This document shows positions 1 to 8,144 of a stretch of 64,000 nucleotides of DNA, in pieces. The notes below the pieces were generated by a model that saw only the letters and a list, made by a program, of their open reading frames with translations, made no database searches and was not told the DNA's origin. The number at the start of each line of letters is the position of its first letter. The stretch's first letter is position 1. The position numbers were made by a program, and so were the translations under genes. The stretch lies in assembly GCF_000833575.1 (NCBI RefSeq), contig NZ_CP010827.1, positions 1,430,980 through 1,494,979 on the forward strand. Reading direction: 5' to 3'. Origin of the DNA: Corynebacterium singulare (GTDB lineage Bacteria; Actinomycetota; Actinomycetes; Mycobacteriales; Mycobacteriaceae).

Positions 1-750
1 ATGGTCGTCGAGGTTCGGGGAGATGACTTCGTGGGGGCGGTCATGGGCGTTGACAAGACGGCCTGGGGCCCAGTGGTACGACTGGAGGACCGCTACGGTG
101 TCGAGCGAGTGTTCAACCTTGTCAAGGGTGGGTTTCTGGTAGAAGGCCAGCCGGTGACTCTGACTCGCTACGTGGAGAAGCAGGCACCCCGCAAATCCAA
201 TTCAGGCTCGCGTCGCGTGGAAAATCTTGAGGCCAAGGTAGCTGCTCCCTCTCGCATCTGGGTAGAGGGAATCCACGATGCCGCGATCGTGGAAAAGGTC
301 TGGGGCCATGACCTCCGGGTGGAAGGTGTTGTCGTTGAATACCTTGAAGGGCTCGACAACGTAGAGGAGCGCCTCGCAGAGTTTCAGCCGGGCCCCGGCC
401 GCCGCGTTGGTGTACTGGCAGACCACCTAGTCGAGGGCTCTAAAGAAACGCGTATGACCCAGACTGTCGGCGAGCACGTGCTCGTGACGGGACATCCCTT
501 CATCGATATTTGGGCAGCAGTTAAGCCGGAGCGTCTTGGGCTGCGGGTCTGGCCAGAGGTTCCCTATGGCGAGGACTGGAAAACGGGGATCTGCCAGCGA
601 GTGGGCTGGTCCGATCCGAAGGAAGGCTGGAGCCGCGTCTACAACGCGGTGAATTCCTTCCGAGATCTCGATTCCACGCTGATTGGCGCGGTTGAACGGC
701 TTGTGGACTTTGTAACCACTCCGGAGCTCTCGAAAGCTGACTTGCTATAA
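1..750 (+). CDS. DUF3097 family protein, probably 5'-truncated by the window edge
   Basis: The frame is open from the first base to a TAA at 748-750 and gives 249 residues. The sequence resembles the actinobacterial DUF3097 family, whose function is not known to me. A segment around residues 80-150 (RIWVEGIHDAAIVEKVWG, then GVLADHLVEGSKETRM) looks like a TOPRIM-like or nuclease-related fold; that is an impression only. Family members are usually somewhat longer at the N terminus, so the ATG at base 1 may be internal and the true start may lie upstream of the window. It converges on the HTH gene on the other strand, with only 9 bases between the two stops. Confidence 0.75.
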   Translation: MVVEVRGDDFVGAVMGVDKTAWGPVVRLEDRYGVERVFNLVKGGFLVEGQPVTLTRYVEKQAPRKSNSGSRRVENLEAKVAAPSRIWVEGIHDAAIVEKVWGHDLRVEGVVVEYLEGLDNVEERLAEFQPGPGRRVGVLADHLVEGSKETRMTQTVGEHVLVTGHPFIDIWAAVKPERLGLRVWPEVPYGEDWKTGICQRVGWSDPKEGWSRVYNAVNSFRDLDSTLIGAVERLVDFVTTPELSKADLL

Positions 751-759
751 AGAAAGCGT

Positions 760-1335
760 CTAGTGCGTCGTGTTGGCACGCTCGATGAGGTTAACCGCGA
801 GCTGCCAACCGGCGGTCTCAGCAGCCCAGCCGGCCGCTTGCAGGCGCTGGGACATGGCTTGCTTGGAGATTCCAAGCTCCTCAGCTGCCTCATTCTGGTT
901 GAGGCCCCCGCGCACTAGCGAGGTAGCTTCCCGGCCTTCCATGGTGCGTTTGTTGAGGACGAAACCAAGGAGTGCAAAAGTGGCCGCGATGTCATTGGCC
1001 TCAGCTGCACGACCACGGCGGTCAACCTTGGCGTAAACGTGGCCGGCGCGTGCAGAGCCTTTCAATGCAGCCGTAGCTACTGCGCGAGTTTCCTTGTCGC
1101 TGGCGTCTTCGCCGGGGATAACGCCTATTCCGATGGCCCAATCGCCATCTGCAAGTAGGGCCATGACAACATCGCAGATCGAGGACGCCGAGTAGGCCAC
1201 AGCGCAGATATCCTCCACACCTAGGACCTCGAATTCACCGATGCCATCCAAGGTGGATAGGGCAGCGGCTGAACGTTGGACCAATTCGGCGCGGCGCACC
1301 GAACGGCCGCGGTAGCGCGCGTGGACTGCTAGCAC
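760..1335 (-). CDS. HTH DNA-binding protein
   Basis: A 191-residue protein. A helix-turn-helix is visible near the C terminus (about residues 145-175): LNQNEAAEELGISKQAMSQR. The N-terminal half is Ala-rich and has no family I can name with confidence; SatD/MarR-like annotation is possible. I chose the GTG at 1335 because AAAGGAG lies 7 bases upstream; the frame stays open further upstream but without a ribosome binding site. It probably binds DNA and regulates genes, but its target is unknown. It is downstream of and on the same strand as the TVP38-type gene, 37 bases away. Confidence 0.7.
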   Translation of the reverse strand: MLAVHARYRGRSVRRAELVQRSAAALSTLDGIGEFEVLGVEDICAVAYSASSICDVVMALLADGDWAIGIGVIPGEDASDKETRAVATAALKGSARAGHVYAKVDRRGRAAEANDIAATFALLGFVLNKRTMEGREATSLVRGGLNQNEAAEELGISKQAMSQRLQAAGWAAETAGWQLAVNLIERANTTH

Positions 1336-1372
1336 TGTGGGGAACTCCTTTCGACGTGAAACAAGCCCAAGT

Positions 1373-2113
1373 CTACTCCTCGCGCTTGACCGAACCTTGC
1401 ACGCCTGGGGTGGCGGGCAAGCGCGTGTCGAGAACAAGACCTGCCACACCTAGCGCGGCAGCTACGATGAGCGCTATCACGGTCAGGGGATCGGTTTGAC
1501 CTGTAAGGGCATCACCAAAGAAGACTCCGATGGCGGTTGTGGGGATGGACCCGATGAGCGTGGCGAGAACAAACTGGGTTATGGGAATGGGCGTCAACGC
1601 CGCAACATAGTTTAATAAGGAAAATGGAACTCCTGCGACCAGGCGCAGTGAGGCTATGGCTAGCCATCCGCGGCGTTCGAGACGGACGTTGATTTTATTT
1701 ACTGCTGGGTGGCTCAAGTGCGGGCGAATCCACTCGCCAAGAAGACTACGGACAATGATGAGTGACAACGTCGCAGAGATGGTCAAAGCCACCAGAGATA
1801 TGCCGAGTCCCAGCCAAGGCCCAAAGAGGAGTCCTGCGGCCAGTGTCCACACGGTTCGTGGAATAGGAAATTGCGTGAAGAAAACATAGGCGGCGATGAA
1901 CGCTGCGATAAACCAACTGCCGAGGTTCTCCGACCAAGAGCGAAGAGCGCCGATGGATGGGACGTCTACAAGCGTTGCGAGAGCTATTGACACTGCTACA
2001 GCAACTGTGACTATGGCCCAACGATGCCACGTCCACCCGCGAACGTCGTGCCACGCGGAATGCATCAACGACCGACAGTAATCGCCGAAACTGTTTACCC
2101 ATCCTGAATTCAT
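1373..2113 (-). CDS. TVP38/TMEM64 family (DedA-like) membrane protein
   Basis: A 246-residue integral membrane protein with about five to six hydrophobic segments. The first spans residues ~33-48. The core has the family's re-entrant region FFTQFPIPRTVWTLAAGLLFG, and the second half has RLVAGVPFSLLNYVAALTPI. Members of this VTT/SNARE-associated superfamily are linked to lipid scrambling or membrane homeostasis; the substrate here is not evident. The ATG at 2113 has no Shine-Dalgarno sequence, but TAGGCT lies 9 bases upstream, compatible with a leaderless mRNA. An internal ATG (MHSAWH) is an alternative start. A DtxR-like half site overlaps the proposed promoter. Confidence 0.8.
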   Translation of the reverse strand: MNSGWVNSFGDYCRSLMHSAWHDVRGWTWHRWAIVTVAVAVSIALATLVDVPSIGALRSWSENLGSWFIAAFIAAYVFFTQFPIPRTVWTLAAGLLFGPWLGLGISLVALTISATLSLIIVRSLLGEWIRPHLSHPAVNKINVRLERRGWLAIASLRLVAGVPFSLLNYVAALTPIPITQFVLATLIGSIPTTAIGVFFGDALTGQTDPLTVIALIVAAALGVAGLVLDTRLPATPGVQGSVKREE

Positions 2114-2120
2114 AAGGTAT

Positions 2121-2132
2121 TTAGCCTAACCT
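2121..2132. promoter_or_regulatory. Possible DtxR-like half operator
   Basis: The sequence TTAGCCTAACCT matches 12 contiguous bases of the 19-bp corynebacterial DtxR iron-regulator consensus; the left arm does not match. It lies 8-19 bases upstream of the start of the TVP38-type gene and overlaps its likely -10 box, so it would be placed to repress. The imperfect match makes this weak. Confidence 0.25.
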
Positions 2133-2378
2133 GCCGTCAACCATGCGCGTCACTGCGCCATCTATCGGCATAGAGGAATGCTCCTACCATCTGTGTCTTG
2201 TCTGAAGGATTGGCACTAAGTATCTGTCAATGCCGATTCTGATCGCTATAAGTGGAGGTCGCTGGAGCGATACTTAACTGATTAAAGCTCCGTGCATGCG
2301 ACTACGCACTACTTTTCGTCGTCCGCGCACGTCATCCTTCGTCGATTATCTCGACGAGCATCTCACAAGGAGTTCCCC

Positions 2379-3026
2379 GTGAACACGATCCATCACCTTG
2401 CGTCATACATGGACGCGGCGACCCTCCTGCAAGCCTTTGGTCCGTGGGTTATCGCCGGCATCGCACTAGTAGTTTTCGTGGAGTCCGGTGTGCTTTTTCC
2501 CTTCCTTCCGGGAGATTCCTTGCTGGTGACCGCAGCAATCCTCCGAGAAGACCTGCATGTGTCAATCTGGCTGCTTGTACTTGTCGGCATTGCTGCGGCT
2601 GTTGCGGGAGACCAAGTGGGGTATTGGATTGGCCACCGCTGGGGCCGCGGACTATTTAAAGATGAAGCGAAACTTCTCAAGCTGGAGTACCTGAAATCAG
2701 CCGAAGATTTCTTCCGCAAGCACGGACCTCTCGCATTGATTCTCGGCCGCTTCGTCCCGATTGTTCGCACCTTCGTTCCCGTCGCTGCCGGCGCAGCAGG
2801 GATGCAGTATAAGAACTTTGTGGGGTGGAACGTCAGTGGTGCCGTCGCATGGGTAGCGTCCATGAATATGGTCGGTGTCTTTCTTGGCACCATCCCCGGC
2901 ATCGCAGATTCGATTGAGAAGATCATGCTTCTCATCGTTGCTCTCTCTGTGACGCCGATCGTTATTAAGAGCCTTTACAGCTACATTGAGGGAAAGAAAA
3001 AGGCCACGGCTGTGGAAACGTCCTAA
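2379..3026 (+). CDS. DedA family membrane protein
   Basis: A 215-residue protein with hallmark DedA features: FVESGVLFPFLPGDSLLVTA near residues 27-46 and RFVPIVRTFVPVAAGAAGM in the second half. Four to five membrane segments are evident. DedA proteins are needed for envelope integrity and probably flip lipid carriers such as undecaprenyl phosphate. GTG 2379 is chosen because AAGGAG precedes it by 7 bases; the frame continues upstream without such a signal. Together with the TVP38-type gene, two members of the same superfamily lie back to back here, transcribed divergently. Confidence 0.88.
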   Translation: MNTIHHLASYMDAATLLQAFGPWVIAGIALVVFVESGVLFPFLPGDSLLVTAAILREDLHVSIWLLVLVGIAAAVAGDQVGYWIGHRWGRGLFKDEAKLLKLEYLKSAEDFFRKHGPLALILGRFVPIVRTFVPVAAGAAGMQYKNFVGWNVSGAVAWVASMNMVGVFLGTIPGIADSIEKIMLLIVALSVTPIVIKSLYSYIEGKKKATAVETS

Positions 3027-3046
3027 GCGTTCCACAAACGTGGCCT
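3001..3046 (+). terminator. Hairpin at the end of the dedA-type gene
   Basis: Arms AGGCCACG..TGTGGAAACG and CGTTCCACA..CGTGGCCT pair with one internal bulge around the stop codon. There is no T-run after it, so termination is plausible but not certain. Confidence 0.4.
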
Positions 3047-3090
3047 ATGTGGCTCAAGCTACGGAGCGTGGTGAGAACTTATTCCCGCGC

Positions 3091-3360
3091 CTAGCGGGTG
3101 GCATAGCGAGCAAACTCACCACGGAGGCGCGCATGGGTGACATAGATGGGCTCATTATCCACCGCAGTCTTGAACTCTTCTGTTAGTCCTGCCATGACAG
3201 CATCACGGGCTTCTGCGTGCGTGGCATGAAAGCTCATGACTTCACCGTCAACGACAGCCTCGCCGCGGCGCTTGACAACTACATACTCCGAGCCCTCTGG
3301 GGCTTCAATAACTTTGCGCTGTGCTGTAAAAGGGTCGAGGTAAGTAAAGGTTACCGTCAT
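3091..3360 (-). CDS. Small conserved hypothetical protein
   Basis: An 89-residue protein, not recognised. It has a beta-rich N terminus (TVTFTYLDPFTAQRKVIEAP) and an acidic, soluble character, with no membrane segment or cysteine. AAGGAG lies 7 bases before the ATG at 3360, supporting a real gene. It stands alone between the dedA-type gene and the tRNA-Leu terminator. Confidence 0.6.
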   Translation of the reverse strand: MTVTFTYLDPFTAQRKVIEAPEGSEYVVVKRRGEAVVDGEVMSFHATHAEARDAVMAGLTEEFKTAVDNEPIYVTHARLRGEFARYATR

Positions 3361-3526
3361 CCGGTGCTCCTTGGGTACGAACGGATAGGTAGGGGGACAC
3401 GAGCTTCGTGGCCCATGTAACGCAATCTACTGTACCGTCCCAACAATCCCCAGTGGCGCCCTTTAATCGGAGAGCTTTCTCCCGACGCTTCACACCGCAC
3501 TCAGTGTGTCTAGAAAAGGGGGTTAA

Positions 3527-3546
3527 GGGTCCCTTCAAAAGGACCC
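3527..3546. other. Short inverted repeat
   Basis: GGGTCC and GGACCC are separated by 8 bases, between the small hypothetical gene and the tRNA-Leu terminator. No T-run flanks it and its role is unknown. Confidence 0.3.
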
Positions 3547-3574
3547 GGTTTCACTGCGTGATGAGCGTGAAACG

Positions 3575-3612
3575 AAAAGTCCCGAGCCATCGTATTCACG
3601 ATGTCTCGAGAC
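3575..3612 (-). terminator. Intrinsic terminator of tRNA-Leu
   Basis: Read on the minus strand, GTCTCGAGACATCGT pairs with ACGATGGCTCGGGAC (one mismatch, one G-U pair) across a 4-base loop and is followed by TTTT. It lies 10 bases beyond the tRNA 3' end. Confidence 0.85.
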
Positions 3613-3621
3613 TTCACAGTG

Positions 3622-3707
3622 TGCCCGAGGGGGGACTTGAACCCCCACGTCCGTTAATAGGACACTAGCACCTCAAGCTAGCGCGTCTGCCATTCCGCCA
3701 CCCGGGC
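3622..3707 (-). tRNA. tRNA-Leu (anticodon GAG)
   Basis: On the minus strand an 86-base cloverleaf folds. The acceptor GCCCGGG pairs with CTCGGGC (one G-U) and the discriminator base is A. The anticodon stem CTAGC/GCTAG encloses the loop TTGAGGT, giving anticodon GAG, which reads CTC and CTT Leu codons. A long variable arm typical of class II tRNAs and the T arm GGGGG-TTCAAGT-CCCCC are visible. CCA is not encoded. It is a single-gene unit with its own promoter and terminator. Confidence 0.96.
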
Positions 3708-3745
3708 TAGGGTGTTTGTTCAGCCTCTCGGCTGGGCACTCGCAT

Positions 3746-3775
3746 ACTGTATCCCGATTCGTGTGCACTACACAA
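3746..3775 (-). promoter_or_regulatory. Promoter of tRNA-Leu
   Basis: On the minus strand TTGTGT (3770-3775) and TACAGT (3746-3751) are separated by 18 bases. The -10 box ends 38 bases before the mature tRNA 5' end. Confidence 0.55.
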
Positions 3776-3791
3776 ATCGCCACGTTATTAC

Positions 3792-3825
3792 GTGTTTTAA
3801 GCCCTCATTGAAGGGCTTAAAACAC
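3792..3825. repeat. Perfect 14-bp inverted repeat upstream of the tRNA promoter
   Basis: GTGTTTTAAGCCCT and AGGGCTTAAAACAC are separated by six bases. The A/T runs lie inside the stem in the opposite order to a classical terminator, so an operator or other hairpin function is possible. It begins 16 bases upstream of the tRNA-Leu -35 box. The rest of the gene-free stretch 3361-3960 holds the tRNA unit; I see nothing else in 3826-3950. Confidence 0.6.
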
Positions 3826-3960
3826 ACCGATGGAAGTAGCGTGTGTGTCAGCAGAAGTCGGTGCCGCGACCAGTAGGGCGAGAAGCGAGGATCAACAGTC
3901 GTGTTGAGGACGTCAGTCAAATCTTCCGCGCTCAAAAGTGAAGTCCGGTACAAAGGAAAT

Positions 3961-4533
3961 ATGACTAGCAACACATCCAACAACAGTGCTTCCACTCCGA
4001 ACTATGCTGCGGACGCTCGCTTTCCGGGCCCCGACCCCTACGCGCCGTTGGGAGACGTGCCCGCGTTCACCGTGACCTCTTCCGATATCGAGGAAGGCGC
4101 GGAAGTTGCAGAGCGTTTCCGTGCACCGGAGAATGTGTCCCCGCAGCTGTCGTGGAGTGATGTACCTGAAGGCACTAAATCTTTCGCCGTCACGTGCTTC
4201 GATCCAGATGCACCAACCGGTTCCGGATTCTGGCACTGGGCAGCCTTCAACATCCCGGCGGATGTTCGTGAACTCCCGACAGGGGCTGGCGCTGTCGAAG
4301 ATTTGGGTCACGAGGGCGTTATCAGCTTGCGCGGTGATTCTGGCCAGCGTGTCTACTACGGGCCACAGCCGCCGGCTGGTCATGCCCCGCACCGCTACCT
4401 CTTTGCGGTTCACGCGGTGGACGTGGAGAAGTTGGACATCGACCCTGATTCGACGCCCACTGTGTTGGGCTTCAACCTCTTCTTCCATACACTGGGCCGT
4501 GCAGTTACGTGGGGTTGGTACGAGGCTCATTAA
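3961..4533 (+). CDS. YbhB/YbcL family PEBP-like protein
   Basis: A 190-residue protein of the phosphatidylethanolamine-binding / Raf-kinase-inhibitor-like family. The family signatures CFDPDAPTGSGFWHWAAFNI and a C-terminal GFNLFFHTLGRAVTWGWYEA are clear. These form a small anion-binding pocket; bacterial roles are poorly defined. AAAGGAAAT directly before the ATG at 3961 decides the start, rather than the longer open frame. It is cytosolic: no signal peptide is visible. Confidence 0.88.
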   Translation: MTSNTSNNSASTPNYAADARFPGPDPYAPLGDVPAFTVTSSDIEEGAEVAERFRAPENVSPQLSWSDVPEGTKSFAVTCFDPDAPTGSGFWHWAAFNIPADVRELPTGAGAVEDLGHEGVISLRGDSGQRVYYGPQPPAGHAPHRYLFAVHAVDVEKLDIDPDSTPTVLGFNLFFHTLGRAVTWGWYEAH

Positions 4534-4543
4534 GGATCCCCGT

Positions 4544-4549
4544 TAAACT
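4544..4549 (+). promoter_or_regulatory. -10 box TAAACT, leaderless start at 4557
   Basis: TAAACT lies exactly 7 bases before ATG 4557, which has no ribosome binding site. Confidence 0.6.
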
Positions 4550-4556
4550 CATCGCA

Positions 4557-4940
4557 ATGAGTACTAAACCCGACTCCGAAGGAGTATCGATCCCGGCCGG
4601 CCTGCGTGTGGGTGGCGCGTTCGCCCTACTGGCCGCTGTGCTAGCGCTCTTCGGGCTTATTTCCATCTTCACGGACGGGTGGGGAGCCACCTTCGAATGG
4701 ACGTGGCGACGCCTTGCCATCGTGGGCGCGGCGCTTTTGGTCGGGGCCTTTAGCACCCAGCGGCACGATCAACGTGGCAGTCGCGAACAAATCATTGCGC
4801 TGATTCTTGCCCTTGTTCTCATTGTCGCGAGCCGTGCGCTGCCGACTACGGTTCTGACAACGATGGGGCAGTACGTCGTGTTCCTCTACGCCGTGGGCGC
4901 GGCGTTGTGTGCAGCGGTTATCCGCCGCACTGTGCGTTAG
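4557..4940 (+). CDS. Small membrane protein of unknown function
   Basis: A 127-residue protein with four hydrophobic segments (about residues 16-38, 52-68, 78-98 and 102-122) separated by a basic loop ([14 protein letters not shown]). I do not recognise the family. The start was chosen because the -10-like TAAACT sits 7 bases upstream, as for a leaderless mRNA. Its stop overlaps the stop of pyrD on the other strand by 4 bases. Confidence 0.65.
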   Translation: MSTKPDSEGVSIPAGLRVGGAFALLAAVLALFGLISIFTDGWGATFEWTWRRLAIVGAALLVGAFSTQRHDQRGSREQIIALILALVLIVASRALPTTVLTTMGQYVVFLYAVGAALCAAVIRRTVR

Positions 4941-6049
4941 TCAATCCAGCCCAAGCCAGATCCCACGGCCTCAGAGATGTTGCTCAGGCCGTGGTTGCGG
5001 ATCTGCAGGGCAATGCCGCGATGAATATCGCGAATCCAGTCAGGTCCGCCGTAAATCATGCCGGTGTAGCCCTGCAGGAGTGACGCGCCAGAAGTGATAC
5101 GCTCCCATGCTTCTTCCGGAGTGGAGATACCACCCACGGAGATGAGCACGAGCTTGTCACCGACGTGAGCGTTGAGCCGCTTGAGCACCTCGAGCGAACG
5201 AGCCGCTACTGGAGGGCCGGAAACTCCGCCTGCACCCATGGCCGCTACCTCATCCGCCGGGGTAGCGAGGCCCTCGCGGGAGATGGTGGTGTTGGTGGCG
5301 ACGATTCCGGCGAGCCCGACCTCGACGGCCATATCCGCCACCGCATCGATATCTTCATCAGAGAGATCTGGTGCGATTTTTACGAGGACTGGGCGCGACG
5401 TGGATTCCACGACTGCCTCCATGATGGGGCGCAGAGACTCCACTGCTTGAAGGTCACGCAAGCCCGGGGTATTGGGAGAGGAGACGTTGACCACAACGAA
5501 GTCCGACAGGTCACCGAGAACCGAGGCGCACTGGCGGTAGTCGTCCACAGCGCGCTCTGGGTCGGTCACCTTGTTCTTACCAATGTTGATTCCAACGACA
5601 TCGTTATAACGGCGCTTACGAAGGTTACGTGCTGCATGAAGTGCACCTTCGTTGTTGAAGCCCATGCGGTTGAGGATGCCCTTGTCCGGCTTGAGTCGGA
5701 ACAAGCGGGGTGCAGGGTTTCCCGGCTGTGCCTTCGGAGTTATGGTGCCCAGCTCGGCATAGCCGAAGCCCAACGGCGCCCACGCGTCCGGAGAGGCTGC
5801 GTTCTTATCAAAGCCAGCTGCAAGACCCAGCGGGCGCGGGAAGCGCACGCCGAATACTTCCTGCTCGAGGACCGGGTCGTTGACTGGAAGAACCTTAGCC
5901 AGCAGGCGGTTGGCTGGGCCCGCTGCCTGAAGTCCGGCAAGGCCACTGATGATGATGCCGTGGATGCGCTCCGGACTCAGCCGGAACATCCCCTTGAGTG
6001 CTACCTGGTAGGCGGCGTGGCGAGCGCGGTCGAGCGCAGAATACTGCAT
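4937..6049 (-). CDS. pyrD: Dihydroorotate dehydrogenase (quinone), class 2
   Basis: A 370-residue membrane-associated enzyme that oxidises dihydroorotate to orotate in pyrimidine synthesis, passing electrons to quinone. Class 2 features are present: an N-terminal amphipathic membrane-docking region, [34 protein letters not shown] with the catalytic Ser, [16 protein letters not shown] and VISVGGI-type FMN phosphate binding ([10 protein letters not shown]). Its length is usual. AAGGATTC before the ATG supports the start. It is separate from other pyr genes and lies 70 bases downstream of the propeller lipoprotein gene. Confidence 0.97.
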   Translation of the reverse strand: MQYSALDRARHAAYQVALKGMFRLSPERIHGIIISGLAGLQAAGPANRLLAKVLPVNDPVLEQEVFGVRFPRPLGLAAGFDKNAASPDAWAPLGFGYAELGTITPKAQPGNPAPRLFRLKPDKGILNRMGFNNEGALHAARNLRKRRYNDVVGINIGKNKVTDPERAVDDYRQCASVLGDLSDFVVVNVSSPNTPGLRDLQAVESLRPIMEAVVESTSRPVLVKIAPDLSDEDIDAVADMAVEVGLAGIVATNTTISREGLATPADEVAAMGAGGVSGPPVAARSLEVLKRLNAHVGDKLVLISVGGISTPEEAWERITSGASLLQGYTGMIYGGPDWIRDIHRGIALQIRNHGLSNISEAVGSGLGWID

Positions 6050-6119
6050 GAAGAATCCTTCTGGTCCGTAGTTGCTGGTGGAAGTCTAAAAAGAGTGAAG
6101 CCGAGTGAGAAGCTCACAG

Positions 6120-7151
6120 CTAGGATGAGCTGAGCTTGGCATCGGTGATGAACTGGAGGCCGTCACCAGTGGCGGAGGCGGCGACCAGTGTGCCGTCACC
6201 AAGCACTGCGATATTCTGCGCACCCGCAACCGTCGCTACGCTCCCAACCAACTCCGGCACGCCGGTAGAAACTGAGTAGGCGTGGAGAAGGTTGTTGTCA
6301 GTCGTGGTAACCCACGCCAAGGTGCGCTCATTATCCCAGGCGACCGCCCACGGTGTGCCCTCGGTGTTACCAAATTGGTGCAGACGGATGACGTCGCTCG
6401 CTGTGTAGATAGCGACGCGCTTGCCCACAGTATCGGAAGCTACGACTACCGCACCGTCACCACCGGCGATCTGACCCACACCTTGACCAACGCGAAGGCG
6501 GCCACCGGCGCGATCTTTTTCCCAATCAAGCGACTGAATCGTAGAGTCTTGACGCAAGACGCGCACGATTCCGTCCGCCCCGTCGGGATTGGGTACGGAA
6601 ATAAGCTGATCAGACCCGCCCTCCACAGAAATTTCGGCGGTGCGCTCGCCCTCCTCATAGACACCGATGGAAGCAGAATCCGCCGAGCCGACGAAGATTT
6701 CTCCGGTCGAGGCCTCAGCGGCCACCGTCACTGGGGTCTCCTCTTCCACCGCGAGTTCCTGTGGGGAATCCGGCTTCTGTGGATCAAACAGCAGGACTTT
6801 ATCGCCGCAGGCCAAGACAAAGTGTTGAGGCGAAGCGGTGAGGTCCCCACAGTGTTCAGAAACGTCAATGCTCGGTGCCTTCGACGACTCGAATTCCTCT
6901 TGGGTTCCTATGCTGAGAGTCTTCTTCGTCCGTACAGCGAGTACATCGTCCAGCGCAACGGTGTCTGACACTGCGTCGAAGTCGACAACTTTACCCACCG
7001 GTTCCTGTGCCGCGGGGGAGTCGGCGGGCTCTGCTTGGCCATAGACGGCTGAGTTGGGATCTCCACCAACTCCCACCGTGGGATCGCACGCTGCAAGGGC
7101 AGACACGCTGGTGAGAAGGGCACAAGAAAGCAGAACTCGACTCATTTTCAC
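6120..7151 (-). CDS. Beta-propeller-like lipoprotein
   Basis: A 343-residue exported protein with a short signal peptide ending in a lipobox (SALAAC, lipid-anchored Cys22). The mature part has repeated beta-strand blocks (GEIFVGSADSASIGVYEEG, AVVVASDTVGKRVAIYTASD, RTLAWVTTTDNNLLHAYSVS) resembling YncE/YVTN-type propellers. Function unknown; ligand binding or envelope scaffolding are typical for the fold. The GTG at 7151 has TAGGAT 8 bases upstream (leaderless) and also a GAGGA just ahead; ATG 7145 is an alternative. It is divergent from uppP. Confidence 0.75.
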   Translation of the reverse strand: MKMSRVLLSCALLTSVSALAACDPTVGVGGDPNSAVYGQAEPADSPAAQEPVGKVVDFDAVSDTVALDDVLAVRTKKTLSIGTQEEFESSKAPSIDVSEHCGDLTASPQHFVLACGDKVLLFDPQKPDSPQELAVEEETPVTVAAEASTGEIFVGSADSASIGVYEEGERTAEISVEGGSDQLISVPNPDGADGIVRVLRQDSTIQSLDWEKDRAGGRLRVGQGVGQIAGGDGAVVVASDTVGKRVAIYTASDVIRLHQFGNTEGTPWAVAWDNERTLAWVTTTDNNLLHAYSVSTGVPELVGSVATVAGAQNIAVLGDGTLVAASATGDGLQFITDAKLSSS

Positions 7152-7159
7152 GATTCCTC

Positions 7160-7165
7160 ATCCTA
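7160..7165 (-). promoter_or_regulatory. -10 box TAGGAT for the propeller lipoprotein gene
   Basis: TAGGAT ends 8 bases before GTG 7151 on the minus strand. Confidence 0.5.
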
Positions 7166-7207
7166 GCAGTCAGCGTGGTGAAATCCGGAAGCCGCAGGGC
7201 GCACTAG

Positions 7208-7213
7208 TAGGCT
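7208..7213 (+). promoter_or_regulatory. -10 box TAGGCT, leaderless start of uppP
   Basis: TAGGCT lies exactly 7 bases before GTG 7221, and no Shine-Dalgarno sequence is present. Confidence 0.6.
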
Positions 7214-7220
7214 GTCGCGA

Positions 7221-8072
7221 GTGACTACAACAGCAGCTTCTGACGCCATGACATGGATGCAGGTCATTGTCCTGTCTCTCGTTCAAGGCCTCACCGAATT
7301 CCTTCCCGTGAGCTCCTCCGGCCATCTGCGCATCGTCTCGACGCTTTTCTGGGGGCACGACGCCGGCGCATCCTTCACCGCCGTGATCCAACTCGGTACG
7401 GAGCTGGCCGTGATCGTCTACTTCGCCAGAATGATCTGGCAGATACTCAAAGGCTGGTTCATCGGCATAGCCAACAAGGACAAGCGCGGGCAAGACTACC
7501 GGATGGGGTGGATGGTCATCGTCGGCTCCATTCCAATCGGCATCCTCGGCTTCCTTGGTAAGGACCTCATCCGGGACAACCTGCGCAACCTGTGGATCAC
7601 AGCATCCATGCTCGTGCTCTTTTCCTTCGTTTTTATCCTGGCTGAGCGCATGGGCAACAAGACCCGCAGCTTCGAAGAACTCACCATGCGCGATGCCATC
7701 GTGATGGGACTCTGCCAGTGCCTCGCTCTTATCCCCGGTGTGTCCCGCTCAGGTGGCACTATTTCAGGTGGTTTGTTCCTGGGCCTCGAACGCGAGGTGG
7801 CGACCCGGTTCAGCTTTCTCCTTGCCATTCCCGCGGTTATGGCGTCAGGACTGTTTTCGCTGAAAGACGCCTTCGGCCCCACGGTGGGCCAGTCCGCCAC
7901 AGGCATGCAGCTGCTCGTGGGTACAAGCATTGCGTTCGTCGTGGGCTATGCCTCCATTGCGTGGCTGCTGAAGTTCGTGGGCAACCATTCCTTTGAGTGG
8001 TTCGCTGCCTACCGTATCCCCGTGGGCATCCTCGTCATGATTCTGCTGGCCTTGGGCGTACTGGTGCCCTAA
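7221..8072 (+). CDS. uppP: Undecaprenyl-diphosphatase
   Basis: A 283-residue polytopic membrane enzyme that dephosphorylates undecaprenyl pyrophosphate, recycling the lipid carrier for peptidoglycan and arabinogalactan synthesis. Both BacA/UppP signatures are clear: [17 protein letters not shown] near the N terminus and [21 protein letters not shown] in the middle. About seven to eight hydrophobic segments. GTG 7221 follows a -10 box by 7 bases; ATG 7248 (MTWMQ), closer to family N termini, is an alternative. It may confer some bacitracin tolerance, as known for the family. Confidence 0.95.
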   Translation: MTTTAASDAMTWMQVIVLSLVQGLTEFLPVSSSGHLRIVSTLFWGHDAGASFTAVIQLGTELAVIVYFARMIWQILKGWFIGIANKDKRGQDYRMGWMVIVGSIPIGILGFLGKDLIRDNLRNLWITASMLVLFSFVFILAERMGNKTRSFEELTMRDAIVMGLCQCLALIPGVSRSGGTISGGLFLGLEREVATRFSFLLAIPAVMASGLFSLKDAFGPTVGQSATGMQLLVGTSIAFVVGYASIAWLLKFVGNHSFEWFAAYRIPVGILVMILLALGVLVP

Positions 8073-8131
8073 ACGAGACCTTTTCGGGGCTCTCAATGGT
8101 GCCGGAGGCGCCAGTGGACTTCGGCGCGCGT

Positions 8132-8137
8132 TAGGAT
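8132..8137 (+). promoter_or_regulatory. -10 box TAGGAT, leaderless start of mshC
   Basis: TAGGAT lies exactly 7 bases before ATG 8145. Confidence 0.6.
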
Positions 8138-8144
8138 TGTGGGC

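Noticed and set aside
5165..6133. Open frame of 322 codons on the plus strand
   Set aside because: It is antisense to pyrD and shows no family similarity.
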